From Clostridium kluyveri (GTDB lineage: Bacteria; Bacillota; Clostridia; Clostridiales; Clostridiaceae), in contig NZ_CP018335.1 in assembly GCF_001902295.1 (NCBI RefSeq), forward strand, positions 744,001 to 808,000: a DNA stretch of 64,000 nt, given 5' to 3'. Under the pieces are notes generated by a model. It was not told the origin of the DNA. It saw only the letters and a list, made by a program, of their open reading frames with translations, and ran no database searches. Both the position numbers and the translations under genes were made by a program. Position 1 is the first letter of the stretch; every line of letters begins with the position of its first letter. This document shows, piece by piece, positions 26,099 through 34,483 of the stretch.

Positions 26099-27007
26099 CT
26101 AATTAATTATACTACTCTTTTTAAAGCTAGTAAGAGTAGTGCAGTTATCTTCTTTATCAGTTTTTGCACAAATTCCATACCACATATCATTTGGATAATC
26201 CTTTTTTATTATTTGGTCAAAATAGTATATTGTTGATGGGAGAAAGACATTGGGATTAGAATATACATCATATACAGTATCTATTATTTTCTCGCCATTA
26301 TACTCTAAATCATATAATTTATTAGCCCATATAACTCCAGGCTCACTAGCGTATTTAACAATGCGAATTTTAGCTGGTTTTCTATCTTTAATATTCTTAA
26401 CAAAGTCCTCTAGTTTATCAATATTATAAATTTCAGTATGATATTGTGTCGTATCTGATGATAAGTTGGAAGAAGTAATTTCTACAAAGTTTCCTTGTTT
26501 TATCGCTTTTTTAAAATATAAAGATTTATTATTTAAGATATCATTTTTCTTAATAATATTTTGATAATGCGATGGTAAATCGTAATTTTTGATATGCTCA
26601 AAACTATTGACTTCAACACCACCCGCTCCATTTACTGTAATTGTAATACGGTCAACACCTACCCCAAGATGTGGCCCAACATATGGTTTTACCTGTATTT
26701 TAAGAACAAAAAGAAATGTACGATAACCATTAGGTCTCTCAGCACTTAAAATATCAGTTGCCCAAGGGTCAACTGTGGGTATATCAGTTAGAAAGTTTGT
26801 ATAATAATCCGCTACTGATTTCTGTATATATGGCGAAAGTAGCGAGAAGGAAATATCTTGATATAGTTCTTCTCTTGATTGTTCTGGTGGCTTATATAGT
26901 ATGTTATCACCATATATTTTATTAGCTGACACAAAAGTAAAACATGGAAATTGTAAGCATAAAATCAAAGCTATCAAGATTGGAATACTTTTATAATTTT
27001 TTTTCAT
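26099..27007 (-). CDS. Exported DUF3888-DUF4362 protein
   Basis: 302 residues from the ATG at 27,007 (GAGAGTGAT upstream). Residues 1-30 form a signal peptide. Residues 45-160 match DUF3888: LYQDISFSLLSPYIQKSVADYY, PWATDILSAERPNGYRTFLFVLKIQVKPYVGPHLGVGVDRITI, FEHIKNYDLPSHYQN. Residues 175-295 match DUF4362: DKLEDFVKNIKDRKPAKIRIVKY..E, KLYDLEYNGEKIIDTVYD. The fusion is notable because a DUF3888-only paralogue (35,965) lies at the other end of the same element. Probably extracytoplasmic; function unknown. Confidence 0.75.
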   Translation of the reverse strand: MKKNYKSIPILIALILCLQFPCFTFVSANKIYGDNILYKPPEQSREELYQDISFSLLSPYIQKSVADYYTNFLTDIPTVDPWATDILSAERPNGYRTFLFVLKIQVKPYVGPHLGVGVDRITITVNGAGGVEVNSFEHIKNYDLPSHYQNIIKKNDILNNKSLYFKKAIKQGNFVEITSSNLSSDTTQYHTEIYNIDKLEDFVKNIKDRKPAKIRIVKYASEPGVIWANKLYDLEYNGEKIIDTVYDVYSNPNVFLPSTIYYFDQIIKKDYPNDMWYGICAKTDKEDNCTTLTSFKKSSIIN

Positions 27008-27435
27008 TATCATCACTCTCATAAATATTCTTACTACTTATTATCCCCAAAAACAATTTTTATCTTCTGGCAATGTGTTTAAGCATTGTATTTATATGGA
27101 ATACCAAAAATGTATTTCAAAAGGGTGTACCTCTTTTCAGATAACTTTATAAACTGCCCAAATCACACTTCTCACACACGAGACACATCTTTCTCACAAT
27201 ATTGCCAATATTTCCGTAATTCGTGTTCATACGGTGTAAATCTAGTTATATGAAGAATTCATAAAAATAGGGACTAAAATACTAAGTCATTACAGCTAGT
27301 TCCGTGAAACACACATTAAAAAAACTAAGATATGGAGTCACACGCCAGTCTCACTATTGTTTGAATACTCAGACAATCATTCCCAAGGAAATAAACAGTA
27401 AAAACAGGAGGGAGGTATAACTTTCCTCTTATTTT
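27008..27435. other. Gene-free spacer
   Basis: About 430 nt between divergent genes. No supported reading frame. It must hold the promoter of the DUF3888-DUF4362 gene; an exact site was not assigned. Confidence 0.4.
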
Positions 27436-27640
27436 TTTGTCACAAAATTAATTTTTCTCCTACATGGTTAGTGTTAAACAAAGTGAAGTTGACGAGCGAA
27501 AAACAAGGAGGTATGAGCATGGGTTAATAAAAATACTTAAATTCAACAATATTCCATGTCACAAAATAAAGTTTTTACCTACATGATTAATGAGAAACAA
27601 AATAAAATACCGGCGGGTAGGAACGCAGGAGGAAATAAAA
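27436..27640 (+). repeat. Duplicated ~85-nt leader before the 27,640 gene
   Basis: TTGTCACAAAATTAATTTTT..CCTACATGGTTA (27,438) is repeated as ATGTCACAAAATAAAGTTTT..CCTACATGATTA (27,556), each followed about 50 nt later by an AGGAGG ribosome site (ACAAGGAGGTATGAGCATG and GCAGGAGGAAATAAAATG). The first copy leads to a very short frame, the second to the real gene. Confidence 0.55.
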
Positions 27641-28179
27641 TGATGATGTATAAAATTAAATTAGAAAGAGAAATAAGACCAGAGGATAAAGAAAAATTTA
27701 TATGTGTTACAGCTCACGAGTATGACTATGAAGAAGATTGTTATGAACGTATGGATTTTATATACATTAAAGATATATTTTCTAAAAAGTTACCACACGA
27801 TATTAACTATCTTGTTATTCAGCAAATTTATGACCAACTTTTCAATCCAACAAAAAAAGTTTTAAAAGCAACAAAAAAGAAATTGAAAACTGCCACTACT
27901 TACTTGGTGGAACACGAAAACTTATGTCAGGATACTCTATTGTCATACGCTAGAAAGATAGCTTTACTAAGTAGAGAAGTTAAAGATAAAGAGGCACAGT
28001 TGTATAAATATAAGTATTGTATAAAGACACTTTATTATACTATGCCTGAAGATGTTTACAATAAAATCCAGATAGAAAAAACAAACCATCAAATACAATA
28101 TTTAAAAGATGAGTTAAATTTTCAAAAACAAATATTAAAACAAAATAAGGCTAGTTCTAAAGTTAACAACAAGTTATAA
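27640..28179 (+). CDS. Coiled-coil protein of unknown function
   Basis: 179 residues from the ATG at 27,640 (AGGAGG 7 nt upstream); the frame is open 28 codons further but without a site. Residues 1-70 are compact and acidic (RPEDKEKFICVTAHEYDYEEDCYERMDFIYIKDIF). Residues 80-175 are a long, charged heptad-type region (KKVLKATKKKLKTA, LSREVKDKEAQLYKYK, IQYLKDELNFQKQILKQNK). No family was recognised. It is the first plus-strand gene of the element's replication-side half and is followed by a terminator, so it is its own unit. Confidence 0.6.
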   Translation: MMMYKIKLEREIRPEDKEKFICVTAHEYDYEEDCYERMDFIYIKDIFSKKLPHDINYLVIQQIYDQLFNPTKKVLKATKKKLKTATTYLVEHENLCQDTLLSYARKIALLSREVKDKEAQLYKYKYCIKTLYYTMPEDVYNKIQIEKTNHQIQYLKDELNFQKQILKQNKASSKVNNKL

Positions 28180-28188
28180 GGACAAGAT

Positions 28189-28226
28189 AAGCCACAGATT
28201 AATTTCCGTGGCTTCTTCTATTTTTC
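28189..28226 (+). terminator. Terminator after the coiled-coil gene
   Basis: AAGCCAC pairs with GTGGCTT around AGATTAATTTCC, followed by CTTCTATTTTT. Confidence 0.75.
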
Positions 28227-28670
28227 AAGTAACCATAGATATTGCTATGAGAACTATTATCCTGCCACTAGTGTTACAAACTGGTTAGGAGGTATCCTTA
28301 ACAATCCTCGTAGTCCTGTTACTACGTACCAGTCCTACTACCTATTTTTGTAATTAAATAAGGAGTTTTTTATAGATTTACAAAGATGAGTAGGAGAGCC
28401 GAGTGATAACGAGGTGAATCCAACAACCGAAGCGTAGCGAAGGGCGTTAGTTAACAGTTATTAGTGGTTATGTTGATATATACCTTTCTTTAAGGGATTA
28501 CTTGTGAAACCCAGTGATAGAGCCATTTTAAAATTGTTTTGGAACTTTTTTTTACAGAAAAGTGGCAAAGGTATATTTATCATGTCTATGAATCTGCGAA
28601 GAATCCGCAAAAGGTTTAGTTAGATAGTGTTAAAAGATTACTAAGTATAGGTAGTAAAAGATAAAGGTAC
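28227..28670 (+). other. Non-coding region rich in dyads, candidate origin/control region
   Basis: No gene. It contains GTAGT..ACTAC and GGTACGTAGTAA/TTACTACGTACC complementarity near 28,310-28,345, then a GC-rich run (GAGCCGAGTGATAACGAGG, CCGAAGCGTAGCGAAGGGCG) unlike the surroundings. It sits directly before the helicase-like gene pair, a usual place for a replication origin. This is a guess by position. Confidence 0.3.
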
Positions 28671-29006
28671 ATGGATAGTAAGGTAGGAGCAGTAGGACAT
28701 GAAAATACTGCTTACTTTAAATATTCGGGGGTATCTGTTATGGGAAAGGAAAGCTTATTAGAGAGAGCTAGCTTTGAATTGGGAAATTTTGAGCTGAGAT
28801 TATTTGTTTATGCCCTAAGTAATGGCGGTACTGTTGTCCTAAGTAAGAAAACAATGTGTGCTTTAACTTCTACAAAAATAAATAATGTGAACAAGCAATT
28901 GAAGACACTGGATTTTAAGGGAATAGCGGAATTAGATTTAATAGAGGGTACTGTGTTTACTTTGAGAGTTGTTAAACAGCTTGAGGGAGGTATTGCAAAT
29001 GTCTAA
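28671..29006 (+). CDS. Small possible winged-helix protein overlapping the helicase-like gene
   Basis: 111 residues from ATG 28,671; an internal ATG at 28,740 with GGGGGT 7 nt upstream is an equally good start (88 residues). The core ESLLERASFELGNFELRLFVYALSNGG, then TVVLSKKTMCALTSTKINNVNKQLKTLDFKGIAELD looks like helix-turn-helix plus beta wing. Its stop overlaps the start of the next gene by 8 nt, so translation is coupled. It may be an initiator or repressor of the element. No family was recognised. Confidence 0.5.
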   Translation: MDSKVGAVGHENTAYFKYSGVSVMGKESLLERASFELGNFELRLFVYALSNGGTVVLSKKTMCALTSTKINNVNKQLKTLDFKGIAELDLIEGTVFTLRVVKQLEGGIANV

Positions 29007-30201
29007 AGTCACTGTAATAGACTCAATAATGGGAACTGGCAAGACAAGCTGGGCAATTCAATATATGAGCGAAGCACCTTTGTTAGAGAAGTTCATCTAT
29101 ATAACACCATTTTTGTCAGAGGTAGAAAGAGTTAAAACTTCTTTATCTGACATGAATTTTAAAGAGCCTTCCGTTAAGAATAGAAAGGGGAGCAAACTTG
29201 AAGGATTAAAGCAGTTACTTTCCAAAGGAGAAAACATAGTATCAACCCATGCACTGTTTAAAAGATGTGATGAAGAAGTTATAGAGTTATTACAAAAAAC
29301 AGGCTATACGTTGATATTAGACGAAGTAGCTGATGTTGTGGAACAGTTTGAAATTGTAGAGGAAGATATTAGCATACTATTTAAAAGCCAGACAATTATT
29401 GAAGATGATAAGAAGTGGATTAAGTGGGTTGGAACTGGCAGGTCTTATAATGGTGGACTTAAAGATACTATGGAAGCCTGTTTTTTAAATAATGTATACC
29501 ACTATGGCAAAAAATTCTATATATGGACATTTCCAATACAGATATTTAATTCCTTTGACAATGTATTCATACTCACATATATGTTTGAAGGAAGTTTACA
29601 AAAATATTACTTTGATATTTTTAGCACTGAATACACGTATAAATCCGTTACAAAAGTAGGAGATAGATACGAACTAACTGAATACAAAAAACATATTGAT
29701 TTGATATCTATTGCCGAATTACTTCAAATCTATGAGGGAAAATTAAATGATTGTGGTAAAGGCGAATACACTTTCTCTGCTACAGATTTAAAAAGGCTAA
29801 AGAATAAGCCAGTACTATTAAGGTTAGTACAGAATAATATGTCAAACTATTTTAAACATATATTGAATAGCAAATCAAATGAGAATATGTGGACAACATT
29901 TAAAGACACTCAGAACTCTCTAAAAGGTAAAGGATATACTAAGGGTTTTGTTCCAGTTAATTCTAGAGCCACTAATGAATTTAAGAATAGAACAGCGCTG
30001 GCATATATAGCCAATAGATTTACACAGCCACATATTAAGCAATTCTTTAAGGCTCACGATATAGAAATCAATGAGGATAAGATAGCCTTGTCCGAATTAG
30101 TACAATGGATTTTCAGAAGTGCTATAAGAGAAGGCAAAGAAATCAACCTGTATATTCCGAGTGAAAGAATGAGAGGTCTGTTAAAAGGCTGGTTAAGCTA
30201 A
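28999..30201 (+). CDS. P-loop helicase-like protein, putative replication protein
   Basis: 400 residues from the ATG at 28,999 (GAGGGAGG upstream). Walker A at 9-17 (SIMGTGKTS); motif Ia-like YITPFLSEVERV (34-45); VSTHALF (81-87); Walker B LILDEVADV (105-113). A second part has NVFILTYMFEGSLQKYYFD (about 190-210), then a C-terminal region with FKNRTALAYIANRFTQP and WIFRSAIREGKEINLYIPS, where an arginine finger would sit. This layout resembles the origin-binding/DEAD-like proteins common in Firmicutes phages and mobile elements, not a conventional UvrD or RecQ helicase. It probably serves element replication with the small gene before it. Confidence 0.6.
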   Translation: MSKVTVIDSIMGTGKTSWAIQYMSEAPLLEKFIYITPFLSEVERVKTSLSDMNFKEPSVKNRKGSKLEGLKQLLSKGENIVSTHALFKRCDEEVIELLQKTGYTLILDEVADVVEQFEIVEEDISILFKSQTIIEDDKKWIKWVGTGRSYNGGLKDTMEACFLNNVYHYGKKFYIWTFPIQIFNSFDNVFILTYMFEGSLQKYYFDIFSTEYTYKSVTKVGDRYELTEYKKHIDLISIAELLQIYEGKLNDCGKGEYTFSATDLKRLKNKPVLLRLVQNNMSNYFKHILNSKSNENMWTTFKDTQNSLKGKGYTKGFVPVNSRATNEFKNRTALAYIANRFTQPHIKQFFKAHDIEINEDKIALSELVQWIFRSAIREGKEINLYIPSERMRGLLKGWLS

Positions 30202-30209
30202 AAACGGAG

Positions 30210-30240
30210 GAAGCCAGTATTATACATTGGCTTCTTTTTC
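30210..30240 (+). terminator. Terminator after the helicase-like gene
   Basis: GAAGCCA pairs with TGGCTTC across GTATTATACAT, followed by TTTTTCTTG. Confidence 0.8.
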
Positions 30241-30512
30241 TTGTTTATAGGCAAAAATTTATCGAGTTATTATAGTAAAAAGGCAAAAAACTGCTATAGG
30301 TTTTTCTACTACTTTTTTAAACTTCAAGTGGATTTTGAATATTCTTCTCTACGTTTTACTTCTCAAATATATTGCTGTTACTTAACAATATGACAACGTC
30401 ACCTCCTAATGTAGTATATTGATATATAGATTTAGTATGTTTCTGTAATTATATGAATAACCATGCAAAGTATGGAAAATAATATAATTATAAGAAAGAG
30501 GTGTATATAGAA

Positions 30513-31229
30513 ATGAAAAATATTTATAAAAGTGCTGTAGTGGTGGTGGCGTTTCTTACTTTAACTGCTGTAGGATATACATATTCAAAGTATTGCAATA
30601 AGTTAACTGTTAATAAAGCAATAACCAGTAATACAGTACCGACCAATACAAAAACTTCATCAAATAGTTATACTGAAAATTCTATAGTTCCATTTTCATC
30701 AGATATTGTAATTTACAATTCCCATCCAGAAGAAACTTATCCATCTGGTAAGAATGTAACTGATGTTGGTGCTTCAATTAATGATGAACTCACTAAAGTA
30801 GGATTAAATAGTAGCTTTATAAAAGTTACAGCACCTAAAGAATATACAAAATCATATGAAAATACACGTAATATAATAACAAAAAATGTAAAGAACTATG
30901 CTAACACAACTTTATTAGATGTATCTAGAGATACAGTTGATAGTGGTACATCAGATACAAAAAAAATAAAGTTAATACTTACTCAGGCCAGTCCGAGATA
31001 TGAAGAAAATAAGAAATTCGCTAACCAATTGTTAGAACAGCTAAAAAAGGCTAATGGTGTTACGGCAGAAATAGTTGAATTTAATATAGATACATTGTCG
31101 TATTTAAATGAGGATTTGTCTAATAATACTGTCCTTATTGAGATTGGAAATGATAATTCTAGTGACAGTGATATTCAACAAGGTGTAAATGTATTAGCTG
31201 CGTCATTAAAGAACATACAAAATAAATAG
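30513..31229 (+). CDS. SpoIIP-like cell-wall hydrolase domain protein, active site incomplete
   Basis: 238 residues from the ATG at 30,513 (AGAGGTG upstream). One N-terminal TM segment (YKSAVVVVAFLTLTAVGYTY), a Ser/Thr/Asn linker, then a SpoIIP-like domain: IVIYNSHPEETYPSG, VTDVGASINDELTKVGLNSS, YTKSYENTRNIITKN, LLDVSRDTVDSG, ENKKFANQLLEQL and VLIEIGNDNSS. In SpoIIP (peptidoglycan amidase/endopeptidase of engulfment) the segment after NTHPxE is D-x-HRD; here it is DVSRD, so a metal-ligand His is replaced by Ser. It may be a binder or inhibitor rather than an enzyme. Own transcript; strong terminator follows. Confidence 0.6.
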   Translation: MKNIYKSAVVVVAFLTLTAVGYTYSKYCNKLTVNKAITSNTVPTNTKTSSNSYTENSIVPFSSDIVIYNSHPEETYPSGKNVTDVGASINDELTKVGLNSSFIKVTAPKEYTKSYENTRNIITKNVKNYANTTLLDVSRDTVDSGTSDTKKIKLILTQASPRYEENKKFANQLLEQLKKANGVTAEIVEFNIDTLSYLNEDLSNNTVLIEIGNDNSSDSDIQQGVNVLAASLKNIQNK

Positions 31230-31243
31230 TTTCTATGAAAACA

Positions 31244-31307
31244 TAAGCACACAATATTTAATTGTTATCCAAAATCCACCAATTAATACTGTGTGTTTGT
31301 ATTTTTA
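31244..31307 (+). terminator. Long hairpin terminator
   Basis: AAGCACACAATATTTAATTG pairs with CAATTAATACTGTGTGTTT over a 13-nt loop, then GTATTTTT. Confidence 0.75.
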
Positions 31308-31437
31308 CACAGTTTTTTCTTAGAATCTTTTAATCAATTAGAAGTTTTAATATGAAATTTTGTGAACAATAGGTTAGCGTTGTAACACTTGATAAGATAG
31401 TATTCAGTTTATTTGAGATTTCTTAATATAACATTTA

Positions 31438-31860
31438 CTATATTTTAGGCTCAACGGTTTTAAATATAAATCTTAATACCATTATGACTGACGCAAGTCT
31501 ATATTTTATCTCAATCGGAACTGTACTACTATCAATCATGAAATCTAAAACATACTGCGTAGGAATTTTTGCAAATTTGGCAATAGTATCGGCACTAATC
31601 TTATGCACTTCAATTAGAACTTCTAAAAATGCTTTAAATTTGAAATCTGGTTCTTCCTTTGAAAGAGTGTCTAACATAAATATTAAATTAGTAAAAGAAC
31701 GCTTTTCTTCAAATCCTGCTGGTATTTCAATCTTATCTCCGTCACTTTTTCCTCTCAGCAAATGTGATAAGCATTCTGTACTCATTCCATAATCTTTCTT
31801 CAATGTATTTATTGTTTCTTCTATATCTTTGTTTCCAATCGCTTGGATTTCTTCTGCCAT
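31438..31860 (-). CDS. HTH-containing hypothetical, element-borne
   Basis: 140 residues from the ATG at 31,860 (AGAGGTGATAAC upstream). All-helical. DIEETINTLKKDYGMSTECLSHLLRG looks like an HTH at the N-terminus, and ISADTIAKFAKIPTQYVLDFMIDSSTVPIEIKYRLASVI like a second one in the C-terminal half. I know similar proteins only as clostridial phage/element hypotheticals. It lies 63 nt after the DnaA-N-like gene and should be co-transcribed with it; a role in controlling the element is plausible but unproven. Confidence 0.55.
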   Translation of the reverse strand: MAEEIQAIGNKDIEETINTLKKDYGMSTECLSHLLRGKSDGDKIEIPAGFEEKRSFTNLIFMLDTLSKEEPDFKFKAFLEVLIEVHKISADTIAKFAKIPTQYVLDFMIDSSTVPIEIKYRLASVIMVLRFIFKTVEPKI

Positions 31861-31923
31861 TGTTATCACCTCTTAAAATTGATATCTCTAAAACTTAATT
31901 CACATTTAGCTACAATTTAGGAA

Positions 31924-32301
31924 CTAATTCCATGAAATGGCCACTTTCTTAATATTTTTATTTACTAATTTAAGTGCATGTATTATCAAATTATAGTAGT
32001 GTTTATTTATCGTTTCCTTTATATGTTCATTAGGAACACTTAATATTATTTTCTCTCCTGCTTCAACTGTACTTGAAGATATTGGTTCAATGAATTGCTT
32101 ATATGATATTGAAGTTAACTCTTCTTTAATTATAGCTTTAGCTTCTTCCCAAGCGGTTTTAGCAGTATTACTTTTCACTATATTGGAGATAATTGTATCT
32201 TCATTACAGGGTGTTGCTTGTTCTTTGATAATAATGGCCTTTTCAGTTCTCTCAACCTTTTCTAATATAACCTTTAACATATCTAAAATTTCTTCATTCA
32301 T
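31924..32301 (-). CDS. Stand-alone DnaA N-terminal (domain I)-like protein
   Basis: 125 residues from the ATG at 32,301 (GGAGG 7 nt upstream; an earlier ATG overlaps the site). Residues 1-35 form a short coiled coil (EEILDMLKVILEKVERTEKAI). Residues 55-120 match DnaA domain I: TAWEEAKAIIKEELTSISYKQFIEPIS, EAGEKIILSVPNEHIKETINKHYYNLIIHALK. The AAA+ and DNA-binding domains of DnaA are absent. Domain I binds helicase, SirA/HobA-type regulators and itself, so a free copy on a mobile element could recruit DnaB/DnaD or interfere with host initiation. That role is inference. Confidence 0.7.
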   Translation of the reverse strand: MNEEILDMLKVILEKVERTEKAIIIKEQATPCNEDTIISNIVKSNTAKTAWEEAKAIIKEELTSISYKQFIEPISSSTVEAGEKIILSVPNEHIKETINKHYYNLIIHALKLVNKNIKKVAISWN

Positions 32302-32875
32302 TTTAAATTCCTCCATTTATGTATTACAAATTTTATCATAATCATATTATACAATAAGCTAAAGGGAAAATATTATACTATCTTTTAGTGAATATTGATT
32401 AGAAATCATGTAGGTGCGATGTAGGTGCTGTGTCCTGTACTTCGTGGACTTTTTATACCATTTCCTGTATTTTAGCATATCGGATACCCTATCCGCTTGT
32501 CCTTATGGTGTATATTGGCAGGGTTATTGGCAGAGGTTGACAGATATATACTCTTGGCAGTATCGTCCTGTTATACCTTAAAATTCACAATATTACCATT
32601 ACCATCCATTGTTATACTATTATTGTATACCCTCCCACTAACGTACTATTGACATAATTCTGCTATAGGTTGTTGCTAGTGGTTCCTCATAAATACACTT
32701 TATTTCTATTTAATTCCTATAAATTCACTTAAATAAGTTTACTTCTCTTTGCATTGAAATCAATGGAAAATTACCCAACCAACGGTGGAATACCCACAGG
32801 TGCCCTGACATCCTGCCTATTGAAGATATACATACCATTTTTAAACTTCGACTCTGTTAAAGAATAGTGTTGAAA
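32302..32875. other. Non-coding region upstream of the DnaA-N-like operon
   Basis: About 570 nt without a gene. Contains the short direct repeat GATGTAGGTGC/CATGTAGGTGC (about 32,408-32,428) and many direct stretches rich in TATACC. A candidate control or origin segment of the element; no DnaA-box cluster was seen. Confidence 0.3.
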
Positions 32876-33216
32876 ATTCACTGCAATCTGTAAAATTATG
32901 TATAATAGGGCTATACAAATGATTATGGAGATTCTGTTATACCAACTATAGAGCTAGTAAAAAAATATATGGAGGTTTTAGAAACAACAGGACAGAAAGA
33001 AATTCTACATCATCTTGAAGAAGTGTTTGTATTAGGTTCATTTGTTACAGAAGTTAAGGAAAACAGATTTTCAAAGGCAAAAGTCTGCCCTCATTGTGGT
33101 CAGAAATAGGTGTCCAGAAATGGAAGGTATGATAGAAGGAAATCCATATGTAATCCGTGTAAAATATTTGTAATTCTACACTTATGTGATATATAATTAA
33201 ACAGGTGAACAATCGT
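32876..33216 (+). repeat. Dispersed repeat, copy 2, with IS1595-like transposase N-terminus
   Basis: Longer copy of the repeat at 9,385-9,588. A frame encodes MEVLETTGQKEILHHLEEV, then AKVCPHCGQK, a TAG, then VSRNGRYDRR..CNPCK: the CPHC..C..C zinc finger of IS1595-type transposases with one nonsense codon. After CNPCK it jumps to the repeat's end sequence (GTAATTCTACACTTATGTG), so the catalytic part was already missing before the two copies diverged. It ends 6 nt before the DUF3885 start. Confidence 0.6.
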
Positions 33217-33221
33217 AAGAT

Positions 33222-33893
33222 ATGACGAAACAAGAATGGGTGGCGATTATTTTTAGGGAGGTAAACAAATTGCTTAAAGAACTAATGGAAGAAGAATTAA
33301 AATTGATGGGATTGAACTCTCTCGAACACCCTATATTTTATAATTGCCAATATGGTATCCGTTTTGAAATAGGTGTTGGAAATGTATATAACAAAGATAT
33401 GACTCCACGAAAAGAATATGTTGAAAGTGCTTTGAGTCGTGCTATGACTATATATAATAATGGAATAAAATCTCCAACGTTATTAATGTGGGAAGTATAT
33501 CCACAAGGCGAAGAAGATAAGAGTGATTTTGAAATTCTCTTTTCAAAAAAGATTATATCAATTTTGCCACAGGAGGAATTTTCACAGGATATAGATATTG
33601 ATAATGAAGTTATAAAGCGAACCCAATTATATTGGGATTTGAAGAAATCCAATATTCCAATGAATAAAGTATTTCGTGAAATTATTATTGGTGATTTAGG
33701 TGGCTCGGAGGACTTTATTTCGTCTATATACTTATTTGATGTTGAAAACCATGTTATGCTTCATCTGTATGATGATAGAGGGCTTGATATTGTTGCCTAT
33801 GATAAGAATAAATTAATTCCAATTTATCAAAAATTGAATACATGGATACTTGATTATGACCGTAAACAAATAGATAAGATATTTTTTGTTTAG
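33222..33893 (+). CDS. DUF3885-domain protein
   Basis: 223 residues from ATG 33,222; the ribosome site is weak (CAGGTG 17 nt upstream, inside the repeat), so the true start may be an internal ATG at about residue 22 (MEEELKLMG). Typical DUF3885 order: PIFYNCQYGIRFEIG (about 39-53), RAMTIYN, LMWEVYP, then the C-terminal domain SNIPMNKVFREIIIGDLGG, SSIYLFDVENHVMLHLYDDRGLDIVA and NTWILDYDRKQIDKIF. Function unknown; members are common in Bacillus and Clostridium, often near polymorphic-toxin immunity genes. The insertion of a repeat right at the start may have changed its expression. Confidence 0.75.
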   Translation: MTKQEWVAIIFREVNKLLKELMEEELKLMGLNSLEHPIFYNCQYGIRFEIGVGNVYNKDMTPRKEYVESALSRAMTIYNNGIKSPTLLMWEVYPQGEEDKSDFEILFSKKIISILPQEEFSQDIDIDNEVIKRTQLYWDLKKSNIPMNKVFREIIIGDLGGSEDFISSIYLFDVENHVMLHLYDDRGLDIVAYDKNKLIPIYQKLNTWILDYDRKQIDKIFFV

Positions 33894-34021
33894 ATTTAGG
33901 TTACAATATTCTTTTGTTGGTTATTAATGGTAAATATAAGATATTTAAACAATAGTAAGATTATTATGCAACAATAATAAATAATCTAAAATTTAAGATT
34001 TATATTTTGGGGGAATATTTA

Positions 34022-34414
34022 ATGAATAAAAATATATTATCATTTTTTACAAAATTTATTTGTAATCTATATATAATATGTACTATAATTATGCTTTTTA
34101 TTGTTTACAACAATATAGAAAACAATATTATTTCAAGATTTGGGATGTGTTATTTTTATTTAACGCTTTTTGTGTTTGTATATATACCATTTATTACTAT
34201 TTTTAATTCAAGAAAGTTAAAATGGGTTGAAATAAAGGAAAGGCTGTTTAAATTTATTGCTTTGTCTATTTTATTTGGTGGTCTAAACTATGTTTTTGAT
34301 TATGTTTTTAGACCTTCAAATATAGATTTATTTAGAGAATTTTCAATTGCTTTAGGTTTAACCTTTGGTATTTCATTTATTGACATTATATTATTGGGAA
34401 GAAAAATAGAGTGA
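34022..34414 (+). CDS. Four-TM membrane protein of unknown function
   Basis: 130 residues from the ATG at 34,022 (TTGGGGGAA upstream). Four hydrophobic helices: FICNLYIICTIIMLFIVY, MCYFYLTLFVFVYIPFITIF, LFKFIALSILFGGLNYVFDYVF and FSIALGLTFGISFIDIILL. No family was recognised. It lies between the DUF3885 gene and another unknown; no shared operon signals beyond same strand. Confidence 0.55.
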   Translation: MNKNILSFFTKFICNLYIICTIIMLFIVYNNIENNIISRFGMCYFYLTLFVFVYIPFITIFNSRKLKWVEIKERLFKFIALSILFGGLNYVFDYVFRPSNIDLFREFSIALGLTFGISFIDIILLGRKIE

Positions 34415-34483
34415 TTGATACGCATAATTCATAATTCAAGTCATAAATGTAATTTTTTACAAAAAAGACTTTGGTAAAAGGAG

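Noticed and set aside
31484..32341. Plus-strand frames opposite the DnaA-N and HTH genes
   Set aside because: Antisense to frames with ribosome sites and domain matches.
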